A DNA stretch of 64,000 nucleotides, taken from positions 46,009-110,008 of the forward strand of contig DKZA01000012.1 in NCBI GenBank assembly GCA_002492525.1. The letters run 5' to 3'. Made by a program: the position numbers and the translations under genes. Source of the stretch: Lachnospiraceae bacterium UBA7086 (lineage in GTDB: Bacteria > Bacillota > Clostridia > Lachnospirales > Lachnospiraceae). Below are positions 48,422 through 57,294 of the stretch, piece after piece. The notes below the pieces were generated by a model. That model saw nothing but the letters and a program-made list of their open reading frames with translations, was not told the origin of the DNA and made no database searches. Position 1 is the first letter of the stretch. Every line of letters starts with the position of its first letter.

Positions 48422-49075
48422 CTATTGTTTTCTGATTGCCTTCTTTAGTTTGGTTTTAATTCTCTGCAAGGCATTGTCCGTGGATTTATCATCTCTTCCC
48501 AAAACTTTCGCTATCTGCTGATATCCCATTCCTGTCAGATACAGATCCAACACCTGTTTTTCAAAGCTGCTCAGTTCCTTATCAATGATCATTTCCAGCC
48601 GGTCCACGTTCTCCTGATCAATGATCATCTCCTCCGGACTCTGCTCAAACCTGGCAACCAGAACATTGACCAGTTCCTCTTCTTCCCCTTCATGATCTGT
48701 AGCTACATTACCATAGAGAGACACATAATTATTCAACGGAATATGCTTTTTACGCCTGGATGCCTGCACCGCCGTATACATCTGCCTGGATACACATAGA
48801 TCCGCAAAGGTGGAAAAGCTGGCATCCCGTCCGGTATCATAGTCCCGCACTGCTTTAAACAGTCCGATCATGCCCTCCTGAATCAGATCCTCGCTGTCGG
48901 CCCCCAGGATATACATAGACTTAGCCTTGCTCCTCACCAGATTCTTATATTTATTCATGATGTAATCTGTAATCTCCGCCTCTCCGTCCCGCAGATTCAC
49001 CAGAAGTTCCTCGTCCGTATAACGGCTGTAATCCTCTTTCAAAATTGTCTCCCTCTCAGCACATGCACAATGCAA
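48422..49075 (-). CDS. sigH: RNA polymerase sigma factor SigH (Spo0H type)
   Basis: A 217-aa sigma-70-family factor of the sporulation/competence SigH type. Region 2 is visible as SEDLIQEGMIGLFKAVRDYD, SFSTFADLCVSRQMYTAVQA and SRRKKHIPLNNYVSLY, and region 4 as SSFEKQVLDLYLTGMGYQQI with DDKSTDNALQRIKTKLKK. A TTG codon at residue 12 (about 49042) with GAGGGAGACAAT upstream is an alternative start to the called ATG. Presence supports a spore-forming lineage or its relative. Confidence 0.9.
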   Translation of the reverse strand: MHCACAERETILKEDYSRYTDEELLVNLRDGEAEITDYIMNKYKNLVRSKAKSMYILGADSEDLIQEGMIGLFKAVRDYDTGRDASFSTFADLCVSRQMYTAVQASRRKKHIPLNNYVSLYGNVATDHEGEEEELVNVLVARFEQSPEEMIIDQENVDRLEMIIDKELSSFEKQVLDLYLTGMGYQQIAKVLGRDDKSTDNALQRIKTKLKKAIRKQ

Positions 49076-49111
49076 TCATCATACGCCATTTAGCCATTTA
49101 GCCTTTTTGCC

Positions 49112-49663
49112 CTATTTCTCTCCGCCGGTCTTACTGCACCCAGGACACCCTTCACACCCTCTGGCTTGTACATCCTCACTGTAAATCTCACTGGGTGTTG
49201 CCAGCATACAGATTGCCTGGGCGGAAATGCCTTCCCCGCTGCCAGTAAAACCAAGCCCCTCTTCCGTAGTGGCCTTAACATTGACCTGGGAAATATCTAT
49301 CCCCAGAGCCTTGGCCATATTCTCCCGCATGGCATCAATGTAAGGACGCATCTTCGGGGCCTGGGCAATGATCGTGGCATCTATATTTTCAATCAGGAAG
49401 AGATTTTCCTCCAGGAGTGCCCCCACATGCCCCAGCAGTTTTATAGACGAAATCCCTTCATAGGCAGGATCCGTATCCGGAAAATGTTTGCCGATGTCCC
49501 CCAGAGCAGCCGCTCCCAATAGCGCGTCCATTACTGCATGTATCAGCACATCCGCATCCGAATGTCCCAAAAGCCCCTTCTCATAAGGAATCTCCACACC
49601 CCCGATAATACACTTTCTTCCCGCCACCAGCCGGTGCACGTCATAGCCCATCCCGATTCTCAT
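49112..49663 (-). CDS. ispF: 2-C-methyl-D-erythritol 2,4-cyclodiphosphate synthase
   Basis: A 183-aa enzyme of the MEP isoprenoid pathway. Zinc ligands are MGYDVHRL (Asp8, His10) and GHSDADVLIHAVMDA (His42); KATTEEGLGFTGSGEGI is the conserved C-terminal motif. The usual protein is about 157 aa; here an extra C-terminal tail includes RGCEGCPGCSKTG, a cysteine-rich segment not part of the catalytic fold. It lies about 36 nt upstream of sigH on the same strand. Confidence 0.95.
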   Translation of the reverse strand: MRIGMGYDVHRLVAGRKCIIGGVEIPYEKGLLGHSDADVLIHAVMDALLGAAALGDIGKHFPDTDPAYEGISSIKLLGHVGALLEENLFLIENIDATIIAQAPKMRPYIDAMRENMAKALGIDISQVNVKATTEEGLGFTGSGEGISAQAICMLATPSEIYSEDVQARGCEGCPGCSKTGGEK

Positions 49664-49703
49664 AATTTCCTCACTTTCCTGTCATGCGATATCTTACCCA
49701 TTT

Positions 49704-51035
49704 CTATTGTTTCGATACACCTTTCAGTTCCTTCCGACTAAACGCCCAGGACATCACCGTGGCAATCCCCCACCCCACAGGCCAGGAAAGCCAAATACCC
49801 ACAGACCCCATACTGGCTGAAAACACAAACGCCAGAATGACCCGCAGAATCAGATCCGTAAATGTGGATGCCATAAACTCTTTCATCCGTTCCGCACCGC
49901 GCAGCATCCCATCGGCAATCAGTTTTACAGCTATCACAAAGTAGAAAGGTGACACGATTTTCAAAAAAATAACACCTGTACGCAAAGCATCACTTCCCGT
50001 GTCATCCATAAACAGAAGCACCATTGTGCGGCCAAAGAAGAAATATGCCACAAAGAAAGGTACTGCCACACAGACCGCCATCTTCAATCCCGCCATAAAT
50101 CCGTCTTTAATACGTTCCTGCTTCCCGGCACCCCGGTTCTGGGCAGTAAAACCGGATACTCCATTTCCCAGGGTTGTAAATCCGGTGATGATAAAGGTAT
50201 TCAGCTTTATAGCCGCAGAATATCCCGCAATCACACCTGATCCATAAGAGTTTACCAGACTTTGTATAAAAATATTACCCACAGACACAAAACTCTGCTG
50301 TAAAATACTGGGAACAGCAATCATACCAATCTTTTTCAAAAGAGGAAACGAGAAAACCGCCACACGCCCCTGGGTCTTTATCTCCCGCATCCGCATACCA
50401 AAAGAAATAAGCGCCAAAATACAAGCCGCCCCCTGAGCAATGAAGGTAGCCCAGGCCACACCAGCCACACCCCACTGAAATCCTGCCACAAAAAGAAGAT
50501 CCAACACAATATTTCCCACAGACGAACCGATCAGAAAATATAAGGGTGTCCTGGAATCCCCCAGGGAATTGAACATACCTGTCGTCACATTATATAAGAA
50601 AAGAAAGATAAATCCACCAATATAAATCTTAAGATAGAGCGCACCGTCCGCAAAAATATTGTCCGGTGTCTGTATCATACGCATCATCGCCGGCGTGGTC
50701 ACCAGTCCTGCAATTGTGAGAAAAGCTGCCAACACAAAACCCGTAAGCAACGTAGTGGATACGGCTGTCTTAAGCTTTTCATTCGCTTTTGCCCCGAAAA
50801 GTTGGGAGATGACCACCGAACAGCCAATATTACTCCCCACCGCCACCGCCATGAATATCATGGTGATCGGATAGGAGGCTCCTACCGCCGCCAGTGCATC
50901 CTCTCCCGCAAATTTTCCTGCGATCATACTGTCCGCAATATTATACAACTGTTGAAACACCACACTGATAAACATGGGCACTGTATATCCGATCAGCGTT
51001 TTCTGAGAATCTCCTACTGTAAGATCCTGAATCAT
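49704..51035 (-). CDS. MATE-family efflux transporter
   Basis: A 443-aa membrane protein with 12 helices in two similar halves, of the MATE family (Na+ or H+ coupled drug/metabolite export). The N-terminal half includes MIAGKFAGEDALAAVGASYP, the second half ISIQSLVNSYGSGVIAGYSAA-like residues with GFTTLGNGVSGFTAQNRGAG. Substrates unknown. Its start overlaps the coaBC stop by 1 nt (TAATG), so it is cotranscribed with coaX-coaBC, although no functional link is obvious. Confidence 0.9.
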   Translation of the reverse strand: MIQDLTVGDSQKTLIGYTVPMFISVVFQQLYNIADSMIAGKFAGEDALAAVGASYPITMIFMAVAVGSNIGCSVVISQLFGAKANEKLKTAVSTTLLTGFVLAAFLTIAGLVTTPAMMRMIQTPDNIFADGALYLKIYIGGFIFLFLYNVTTGMFNSLGDSRTPLYFLIGSSVGNIVLDLLFVAGFQWGVAGVAWATFIAQGAACILALISFGMRMREIKTQGRVAVFSFPLLKKIGMIAVPSILQQSFVSVGNIFIQSLVNSYGSGVIAGYSAAIKLNTFIITGFTTLGNGVSGFTAQNRGAGKQERIKDGFMAGLKMAVCVAVPFFVAYFFFGRTMVLLFMDDTGSDALRTGVIFLKIVSPFYFVIAVKLIADGMLRGAERMKEFMASTFTDLILRVILAFVFSASMGSVGIWLSWPVGWGIATVMSWAFSRKELKGVSKQ

Positions 51036-52240
51036 TATAAAGCCTTCTTTCCCTGTTTCTCCAGAATAAAAGCAAGCAGTCTTTCCGCTACTTCTTCTTT
51101 ACTGAGCATGGGAAGCTCCAGAGTTTCTTCCTTCGTAAGCAGGGTCACCACATTAGTGTCCGTCCCAAAACCTGCCCCTTCCTGTCGTAAATTATTTGCC
51201 ACGATCATATCAATGTTTTTCTTCTCCAGTTTTGCTCTGGAGTTTTCTATCATATGCTCAGTCTCCATGGAAAACCCACAGATGAACTGCCCCTCTTTTC
51301 TATGAGCACCCAGATATGCCAAAATATCCTCCGTGCGTTCCAGGGCGATTGTCAATTCGCCATCTTTTTTCTTCATTTTTTCGTCAGCTGTCTGTGCGGG
51401 GCGATAATCCGCCACTGCCGCCGCTTTAATGATAATATCCTGCTCTTCTGCCACATCTTTGACCGCCTGAGCCATATCTGCCGCCGATACCACCGGTACC
51501 ATCTTCACACCTGCCAGAGGCTGTAATGCGGTTTTCCCTGACACTAATGTCACATCTGCCCCGTGAAACATGGCGGCTCTGGCAATGGCATACCCCATCT
51601 TACCGGTTGAATGATTACTGATATAGCGCACCGGGTCTAACTTCTCCTGCGTAGGCCCTGCAGTGACCAACACTTTTCTGCCTGCCATATCCTTAGGCGT
51701 TAGTGCCTTGACAATTGCCTCATATAAAGCTTCCGGCTCCGGCATCTTGCCCTCGCCGGTATCTCCGCAGGCCAGATATCCACTAGCCGGCGTGATCACT
51801 TCCATCCCATATTGCTCCAAAATCTTCAGATTATCCTGTACCACCGGATTCTGATACATCCTGGTATTCATAGCCGGGGCAAAAATCTTGGGACACTGAC
51901 AAGCCAACAGTGTAGTCGTCAGCATATCATCGGCCAATCCATGTGCCGCTTTGGCAATCACATTGGCAGATGCAGGGGCCACAAGCATAACATCCGTTTG
52001 TTTTGCCAGAGACACATGTTCCACACTATGTTGAAAATTCCGGTCAAACGTATCTATCAGACACTTATTGCCTGTCAACGATTCAAAAGTAATAGGATGT
52101 ATAAAATTCGTAGCGTTCTGTGTCATGATCACTGTCACATCTGCCTGTTTCTTCATCAGCATACTCGCCAGAGAAGCAATCTTATAGGCGGCAATACTGC
52201 CGCTCACGCCCAGAATAATATGTTTTCCTTTTAATAACAT
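51035..52240 (-). CDS. coaBC: Bifunctional phosphopantothenoylcysteine decarboxylase/synthetase
   Basis: A 401-aa CoA enzyme. The N-terminal CoaC flavoprotein domain has GVSGSIAAYKIASLA, the FIHPITFESLTG segment with active His, PAMNTRMYQNP and ACGDTGEGKMPEP (active Cys). The C-terminal CoaB domain starts with KVLVTAGPTQEKLDPVRYIS and has KMGYAIARAA and VADYRPAQTADEKMKK. Start at ATG 52240 has AAAGGGAAG; an upstream GTG is less likely. It forms a block with coaX and MATE. Confidence 0.95.
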   Translation of the reverse strand: MLLKGKHIILGVSGSIAAYKIASLASMLMKKQADVTVIMTQNATNFIHPITFESLTGNKCLIDTFDRNFQHSVEHVSLAKQTDVMLVAPASANVIAKAAHGLADDMLTTTLLACQCPKIFAPAMNTRMYQNPVVQDNLKILEQYGMEVITPASGYLACGDTGEGKMPEPEALYEAIVKALTPKDMAGRKVLVTAGPTQEKLDPVRYISNHSTGKMGYAIARAAMFHGADVTLVSGKTALQPLAGVKMVPVVSAADMAQAVKDVAEEQDIIIKAAAVADYRPAQTADEKMKKKDGELTIALERTEDILAYLGAHRKEGQFICGFSMETEHMIENSRAKLEKKNIDMIVANNLRQEGAGFGTDTNVVTLLTKEETLELPMLSKEEVAERLLAFILEKQGKKAL

Positions 52241-52256
52241 GTGATACACTTCCCTT

Positions 52257-53027
52257 TCATGTTTCTATATTCTTATGATAGATCAAACCAAGCCCCTTCA
52301 GGGTGAGTTCATTATCACAGATAATCTCCTTCTTACAATAAGGAACAATACTTGCTGCCAGGCCGCCGGTAGCCACCACCGGCGCAGAATACCCCAATTC
52401 TTCATGAATCCGCTCAATCATGCCATCCAGACAGGCCGCCTGCCCCATCACGATACCGCTTTTCATACAATCAATGGTATTGGTCCCGATCACCTTCTTT
52501 GGGGCCTCCAGACTGATACGCGGAAGCTGGGAAGTGCGGTTCACCAGGGAATCCAGCGAAACTTTGACCCCCGGCAGAATCATACCGCCTATATAATTCC
52601 GCTTCTCATCCACCACACTGATGGTAGTGGCCGTCCCCATATCAATCATGATAATCGGTGCCCCGTAATAATGCAGTCCCGCCACCGCATTGACCACCAG
52701 ATCGGAACCAAGCTGTCCCGGATTGTCCATCAGGATATTCAATCCTGTCTTGACACCGGGCCCTACCACAAGCGGCGCCCGATGCAGCATTTTTTCCAAA
52801 GATGACTTCATAATATTATTAAGGGGAGGTACGACAGAAGAAATGATACTACCGTTAATATCTTCCAGACCAATCTGGTACAGATCAAACAGCGTCTTAA
52901 ATTCCACTACATATTCCAGTTCGGTCTTCGAGAGGTCTGTAGATACCCGCTCCACAAAATTTACCTTTTCCCCTTCGATACATCCAATGACAATATTGGT
53001 ATTCCCAATGTCAATCGCCAAGATCAT
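52257..53027 (-). CDS. coaX: Type III pantothenate kinase
   Basis: A 256-aa ASKHA-fold kinase, the first enzyme of CoA synthesis. The phosphate motif is MILAIDIGNTNIVIGC at the start, then GADLVVNAVAGLH-like LGSDLVVNAVAGLHYYG, IDMGTATTISVV and the ADENOSINE-side VATGGLAASI. It lacks feedback inhibition by CoA in known relatives. The ATG at 53027 is preferred, giving the family start. With coaBC and PanT it makes a coherent pathway set. Confidence 0.95.
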   Translation of the reverse strand: MILAIDIGNTNIVIGCIEGEKVNFVERVSTDLSKTELEYVVEFKTLFDLYQIGLEDINGSIISSVVPPLNNIMKSSLEKMLHRAPLVVGPGVKTGLNILMDNPGQLGSDLVVNAVAGLHYYGAPIIMIDMGTATTISVVDEKRNYIGGMILPGVKVSLDSLVNRTSQLPRISLEAPKKVIGTNTIDCMKSGIVMGQAACLDGMIERIHEELGYSAPVVATGGLAASIVPYCKKEIICDNELTLKGLGLIYHKNIET

Positions 53028-53182
53028 ACCCTCTGTCCTGCCTTTCCGCACAATATCTGATTATCATGCCCAATCTTCTTCCATAATGATAGTCCGCTTA
53101 TCCTATCCCGGCAACAGTTACCGAACAGACGCTGCAAGCGTCTGTCCGGTCTGTGTCCAGGTATCAGCAACCTGAATATTCT

Positions 53183-54046
53183 CTACGCCTTCTTTGCCGC
53201 AAGTCCCACAGATTCCTGCTTATTTGACATCTTTCCGTATACCGGTTTCACTCTTGTAAGCGCAAGACCTACACCGGTCACGATAATAGCCGCCACTACG
53301 GCCTCTACAACGCCGTTAAAGGCAACCACTCCCATGATAACATCCAGCACTGCCTCTCCCGCAACTCCCACTGCCTTGGCATAAGCATCTTTATATAAGA
53401 TAAAGATACCGCTCATGACAAACAGGGTATTGGTAAACGCACCGGCAAGCCCTGCATAAGAAAGAGCAATAGCCGCAGACTCCTTTTTGTTCCCGCTGAC
53501 GGTAAGTATCACCATAAGTACTGCCCCGACGGCGAGGCCAATGATCGTACATACCATGGCACTCAGGGTTTCCGGCAGTAAGCGGATCAAAAATGCCCTG
53601 ACAGAAACAAATAGAATAACAGATGCTACGGTATTAACAACAATTCTGCCCGTTTTCTGTTCCTTTCCTGCCGCCTTACGAATCAGTAAATAAACAAAAT
53701 ACGGCACCACGCCAACTAAGATCCTCGGCACAAAACAAATGTAGAGGCTCCTGAAAATGCCGGATATACCGACCACGTTTACAGCTAAGACGGGCGAAAA
53801 CACAAATGCCGATGCCGTAACTGCATTAAATGTGTTGTTGATGAAACTGGTAAGACCAAATACGAATCCCAAAAATGCACCTTTCTTCGGCCCAAGAAAT
53901 AGTGCTCCAAGGATAACCGGGATATGAATGATCGTCGCATTGATGACTACAAGCGGGATGTATCCCAGTGGTGTGAATGCCATAATCACGATTATGGCGG
54001 TGAACAGTGCCGTAAGCACAAGTTCATAGGTTTTTTCATTTTTCAT
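53183..54046 (-). CDS. panT: ECF transporter S component, PanT-like (pantothenate)
   Basis: A 287-aa membrane protein with about seven to eight helices, of the ECF S-component type, beginning MKNEKTYELVLTALFTAIIV, with FTPLGYIPLVVINATIIHIPVI as the binding-site region and KKGAFLGFVFGLTSFINNTF as the Ala-motif helix. It should capture vitamin substrate for a shared ECF energy module encoded elsewhere. Linkage with coaX and coaBC indicates pantothenate. GGAGGAATTGTACC supports the ATG at 54046. A promoter and palindrome lie upstream. Confidence 0.85.
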   Translation of the reverse strand: MKNEKTYELVLTALFTAIIVIMAFTPLGYIPLVVINATIIHIPVILGALFLGPKKGAFLGFVFGLTSFINNTFNAVTASAFVFSPVLAVNVVGISGIFRSLYICFVPRILVGVVPYFVYLLIRKAAGKEQKTGRIVVNTVASVILFVSVRAFLIRLLPETLSAMVCTIIGLAVGAVLMVILTVSGNKKESAAIALSYAGLAGAFTNTLFVMSGIFILYKDAYAKAVGVAGEAVLDVIMGVVAFNGVVEAVVAAIIVTGVGLALTRVKPVYGKMSNKQESVGLAAKKA

Positions 54047-54069
54047 GGTACAATTCCTCCTGTTATTAT

Positions 54070-54124
54070 TCTCGTACGAGATACAATACGGTGACATCAT
54101 ACCACATCGGTTTTTCTTTGACAA
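54070..54124 (-). promoter_or_regulatory. Promoter of panT with downstream palindrome
   Basis: On the minus strand TTGTCA (54119-54124) and TATGAT (54096-54101), spacer 17 nt. Downstream, TCTCGTACGAGA (54070-54081) is a perfect 12-bp palindrome between the start point and the ribosome site, an operator candidate. Confidence 0.65.
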
Positions 54125-54147
54125 GTTTGTCTTCAAAAATATACAAA

Positions 54148-54181
54148 AAGACCGGTAACGATTCTGTCGTACCGGTCTTTT
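54148..54181. terminator. Bidirectional terminator between rubrerythrin and panT
   Basis: AAAGACCGGTA and TACCGGTCTTT form a perfect 11-bp stem, with flanking A and T residues on both strands. It ends the rubrerythrin transcript. Confidence 0.9.
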
Positions 54182-54187
54182 ATCATC

Positions 54188-54727
54188 TTAATAATTTTCC
54201 GGCTTTATCTGGAAATATGCCTGTTCATGTTTACACACCGGACATATCATAGGCGCTTTCTTACCAATCACCAAGTGTCCGCAGTTTAAACACTGCCAGA
54301 TACAGTCGCCGTCCCGTGAAAAAACAAGTCCTTCTTCCAGATTTTTAATCAATTTCCTGTAACGCTCCTCATGTTCTTTCTCGATCCGTGCCACGCCTTC
54401 AAAGAGCGCAGCCAGTTCCTCGAATCCTTCCGCCCTGGCATCTTTGGCAAAACCCGCATACATATCAGTCCACTCATAATTTTCACCGGCGGCAGCATCT
54501 TCCAGATTTCTGTTCGTAGGAGGGATTACTCCATCATTGAGATATTTAAACCAGATTTTTGCATGTTCTTTCTCATTTGCCGCCGTTTCCGCAAAGATAT
54601 TGGCTATCTGCACATATCCGTCCTTCCTGGCTTTGGATGCATAATAAGTATACTTGGTATAAGCCTGTGATTCACCTGCGAAAGCTGCCAACAGATTTTT
54701 CTCTGTCTTTGATCCTTTCAATTCCAT
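54188..54727 (-). CDS. rbr: Rubrerythrin
   Basis: A 179-aa peroxide-reducing oxygen-defence protein of anaerobes. The four-helix diiron domain has LLAAFAGESQAYTKYTYYAS, ETAANEKEHAKIWF and EGVARIEKEHEERYRKLI (Glu/His ligands); the C-terminal rubredoxin domain has IWQCLNCGHLVIGKKAP and CPVCKHEQAYF. Length is typical. A TATAAT at 54769-54774 (minus strand) upstream suggests its promoter; GGAGGAAATC precedes the start. Confidence 0.97.
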   Translation of the reverse strand: MELKGSKTEKNLLAAFAGESQAYTKYTYYASKARKDGYVQIANIFAETAANEKEHAKIWFKYLNDGVIPPTNRNLEDAAAGENYEWTDMYAGFAKDARAEGFEELAALFEGVARIEKEHEERYRKLIKNLEEGLVFSRDGDCIWQCLNCGHLVIGKKAPMICPVCKHEQAYFQIKPENY

Positions 54728-54985
54728 ATGATTTCCTCCTTTTGCCGGCCTTCCTCTGAAACCTCCATATTATAGACTGGCTTTTCTTTTCAGTATTACC
54801 ACTTTTCACCGAATCTTTCCATGAACAGCTATTTATTCTTATTTTCTCATTCCACTGCCGACATTTGCATCTGTCCTGCACGTTTACGGTCAAATGGCTT
54901 GTTTTTCACTATTGTAAATCTGCTTATGCTGTTATAAGATATAAAAGACATGAACAACAATATTACTCTGACATGGAGGAAACCA

Positions 54986-55858
54986 ATGACTACATTCAAA
55001 CCTATCAAAGAAGGAAAAGTACGCGAAATCTATGACAATGGCGACAGCCTGGTCATGGTCGCAACAGACCGCATCAGCTGTTTTGACGTAATCCTGAAAA
55101 ATCAGGTAACCAAAAAAGGCACTGTTCTCACCCAGATGTCTAAATTCTGGTTCGATATGACAAGGGACATCCTGCCCAATCACATGATTTCAGTAGATGT
55201 CAACGATATGCCCGAATTTTTCAGACAAGAGAAGTTTGACGGCAACAGCATGCTCTGCCGTAAATTAAATATGCTTCCCATCGAGTGCATTGTCCGCGGT
55301 TATATCACCGGCAGCGGTTGGGCTAGTTATCAGAAAGATGGCACTGTCTGCGGCATCAGACTGCCAGAAGGTTTACAGGAATCTGATAAACTGCCGGAGC
55401 CTATTTACACTCCTTCCACCAAAGCTGAAATCGGTGACCATGATGAAAATATCTCTTATGAACAAAGCGTCGCTTATTTAGAAGAAAGATTTCCCGGCAA
55501 AGGGGAGATCTATGCCTCCAAGCTTCGTGATTACACTATTGCTCTTTACAAAAAATGTGCCGAATACGCGCTTACACGAGGTATCATCATAGCAGATACC
55601 AAGTTTGAATTTGGTCTGGACGAAGAAGGCAATATTGTGCTTGGCGATGAAATGCTGACTCCGGACAGTTCCCGTTTCTGGCCCGCCGAAGGATATGAAC
55701 CCGGCCACAGCCAGCCCTCCTTTGATAAACAGTTTGCCAGAGACTGGCTGAAAACCCATGAAGGACATGACTGGACACTCCCGGAAGATATCGTACAGAA
55801 AACAATTGATAAATATCTCCAGGGCTATGAGCTGCTGACCGGCAAGACACTCTCGTAA
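54986..55858 (+). CDS. purC: Phosphoribosylaminoimidazole-succinocarboxamide synthase
   Basis: A 290-aa SAICAR synthase of purine biosynthesis. Key segments are TFKPIKEGKVREIYDNGDSL (ATP), MLCRKLNMLPIECIVRGYITG, and GIIIADTKFEFGLDEEGNI with LGDEMLTPDSSRFWPAEGY. The ATG at 54986 is favoured by GGAGGAAACCA; an earlier in-frame ATG at 54950 lacks a site. This is the fungal-like/longer clade rather than the 235-residue Bacillus type. It is monocistronic, ended by a terminator. Confidence 0.97.
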   Translation: MTTFKPIKEGKVREIYDNGDSLVMVATDRISCFDVILKNQVTKKGTVLTQMSKFWFDMTRDILPNHMISVDVNDMPEFFRQEKFDGNSMLCRKLNMLPIECIVRGYITGSGWASYQKDGTVCGIRLPEGLQESDKLPEPIYTPSTKAEIGDHDENISYEQSVAYLEERFPGKGEIYASKLRDYTIALYKKCAEYALTRGIIIADTKFEFGLDEEGNIVLGDEMLTPDSSRFWPAEGYEPGHSQPSFDKQFARDWLKTHEGHDWTLPEDIVQKTIDKYLQGYELLTGKTLS

Positions 55859-55870
55859 ATCTCATCGGAA

Positions 55871-55912
55871 ATAAAAAAAGAGGACATGCAAAGAAATGTG
55901 TGTCCTCTTTTT
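55871..55912 (+). terminator. Terminator after purC
   Basis: AAAAAGAGGACA and TGTCCTCTTTTT form a 12-bp stem with a 14-nt loop and T-tail. Confidence 0.9.
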
Positions 55913-55945
55913 TTATGAGAAATTCCTTTGCTCGATTTTTTCTTG

Positions 55946-55974
55946 TTGACATTGTGATATCATAATGATATCAT
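55946..55974 (+). promoter_or_regulatory. Promoter of the SPFH/RHH pair with 19-bp palindrome
   Basis: TTGACA (55946-55951) and TATCAT (55969-55974) with a 17-nt spacer. TGATATCAT-A-ATGATATCA (55955-55973) is a perfect palindrome that fills the spacer and covers the -10. It is the likely operator for the ribbon-helix-helix protein encoded downstream. Confidence 0.8.
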
Positions 55975-56009
55975 ATAAATATCAATTAAACAAGCTGGAG
56001 GAATTTACT

Positions 56010-57053
56010 ATGGAAGAGAAATTATTAAACAAAAAACAAAATGGTATGCTGATGCTTTTGCTGACCCTGACACTCTATCTGGCGGCCATCGCCGCAGTAG
56101 TCGTAGGTGGTATCAACGGTCTGAATGAAACAGGCCCCCAAGCTCCCTGGGGTATCGCCCTCTTTGTCATTGGTCTTGTGGTTATGGCTCTGGGCTGGAT
56201 CCTGTTTTGCGGTCTTAAAGTACTGCGTCCTCAGGAGGCACTGGTGCTGACGCTCTTTGGCAAATATATCGGAACCCTGAAAGAAAACGGTTTTTACTGG
56301 GTCAACCCTTTCTGCTCGGCTCTGAATCCGGCCGCGGACACCCATTTAAAACAAAGCGGTGATGTGGGAAGCGGCAGTAACGGACTGTTACAGATTTCTT
56401 CCGGAAAAGAAGGGGCCTCAGCTGCCGCTGTATCGGTAAGCAAAAAAATTTCCTTAAAGATCATGACATTAAATAACAGTCGTCAGAAAATAAACGACTG
56501 CCTGGGAAATCCAATTGAAATAGGAATCGCTGTTATGTGGCGGGTGACCGATACTGCCAAGGCAGTATTTAATGTGGATAATTATAAAGAATATCTGTCT
56601 CTTCAATGTGACAGTGCTCTTCGCAACATTGTCCGCATGTATCCCTATGATGTAGCCGAGAACGTAGACACTACCGGAGACGGACAGGCTGACGAAGGTT
56701 CTCTGCGCGGCTCCAGCGAAGTGGTTGCTGAACGCATCCGCAAAGAAATTCAAAGTAAAGTAGCCAAGGCAGGGTTAGAGATCATCGAAGCGCGAATTAC
56801 TTACCTTGCCTATGCTCCAGAAATAGCGGCTGTTATGTTACAAAGGCAACAGGCTTCCGCCATTATTGACGCCAGAAAGATGATTGTGGACGGAGCAGTC
56901 GGTATGGTGGAAATGGCATTAGATCGGCTTTCTGCCAAAGAAGTAGTGCAACTCGACGAAGAACGCAAAGCCGCCATGGTCTCCAACCTTCTGGTAGTTC
57001 TATGCGGTAACCGGGATGCCCAGCCCATCGTCAACTCGGGAAGCTTATATTAA
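56010..57053 (+). CDS. SPFH/Band-7 domain membrane protein
   Basis: A 347-aa protein with two N-terminal hydrophobic segments (about 12-33 and 44-66), then an SPFH domain of the stomatin/flotillin superfamily: RPQEALVLTLFGKYIGTLKE, KENGFYWVNPF, KIMTLNNSRQKINDCLGNPI and VMWRVTDTAKAVFNVDNY. The C-terminal helix has RQQASAIIDARKMIVDGA. SPFH proteins form membrane microdomain rings. The start at 56010 has GGAGGAATTTACT. Directly followed (TAA ATG) by the RHH gene, so it is one operon with a regulatory palindrome in the promoter. Confidence 0.88.
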   Translation: MEEKLLNKKQNGMLMLLLTLTLYLAAIAAVVVGGINGLNETGPQAPWGIALFVIGLVVMALGWILFCGLKVLRPQEALVLTLFGKYIGTLKENGFYWVNPFCSALNPAADTHLKQSGDVGSGSNGLLQISSGKEGASAAAVSVSKKISLKIMTLNNSRQKINDCLGNPIEIGIAVMWRVTDTAKAVFNVDNYKEYLSLQCDSALRNIVRMYPYDVAENVDTTGDGQADEGSLRGSSEVVAERIRKEIQSKVAKAGLEIIEARITYLAYAPEIAAVMLQRQQASAIIDARKMIVDGAVGMVEMALDRLSAKEVVQLDEERKAAMVSNLLVVLCGNRDAQPIVNSGSLY

Positions 57054-57257
57054 ATGGCTGATAACAGTAAGAAACAAATACCACTGCGTCTGTCAGCAAA
57101 ACTCTATGATGCCATCGCAGCCTGGGCAGAGGATGATTTCCGATCTGTAAATGGCCAGATAGAGTATCTTTTGACAGAATGTGTACGCCAAAGAAAGAAA
57201 AACGGATCGCCAATTCCCCACGAACTGGACGTTCCGCCTGAACTCGATATTTCCTAA
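57054..57257 (+). CDS. Arc-like ribbon-helix-helix DNA-binding protein
   Basis: A 67-aa protein with the RHH pattern: KKQIPLRLSAKLYDAIAAWA as the strand and first helix, then DDFRSVNGQIEYLLTECVRQ as the second. The basic tail has KKNGSPIPHELD. It starts right at the SPFH stop codon. Likely autorepressor of the pair at the palindrome 55955-55973; that target is inferred. Confidence 0.8.
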   Translation: MADNSKKQIPLRLSAKLYDAIAAWAEDDFRSVNGQIEYLLTECVRQRKKNGSPIPHELDVPPELDIS

Positions 57258-57294
57258 ATACGCTGTAAAACAGGACTGATCTAAACAACCTATA

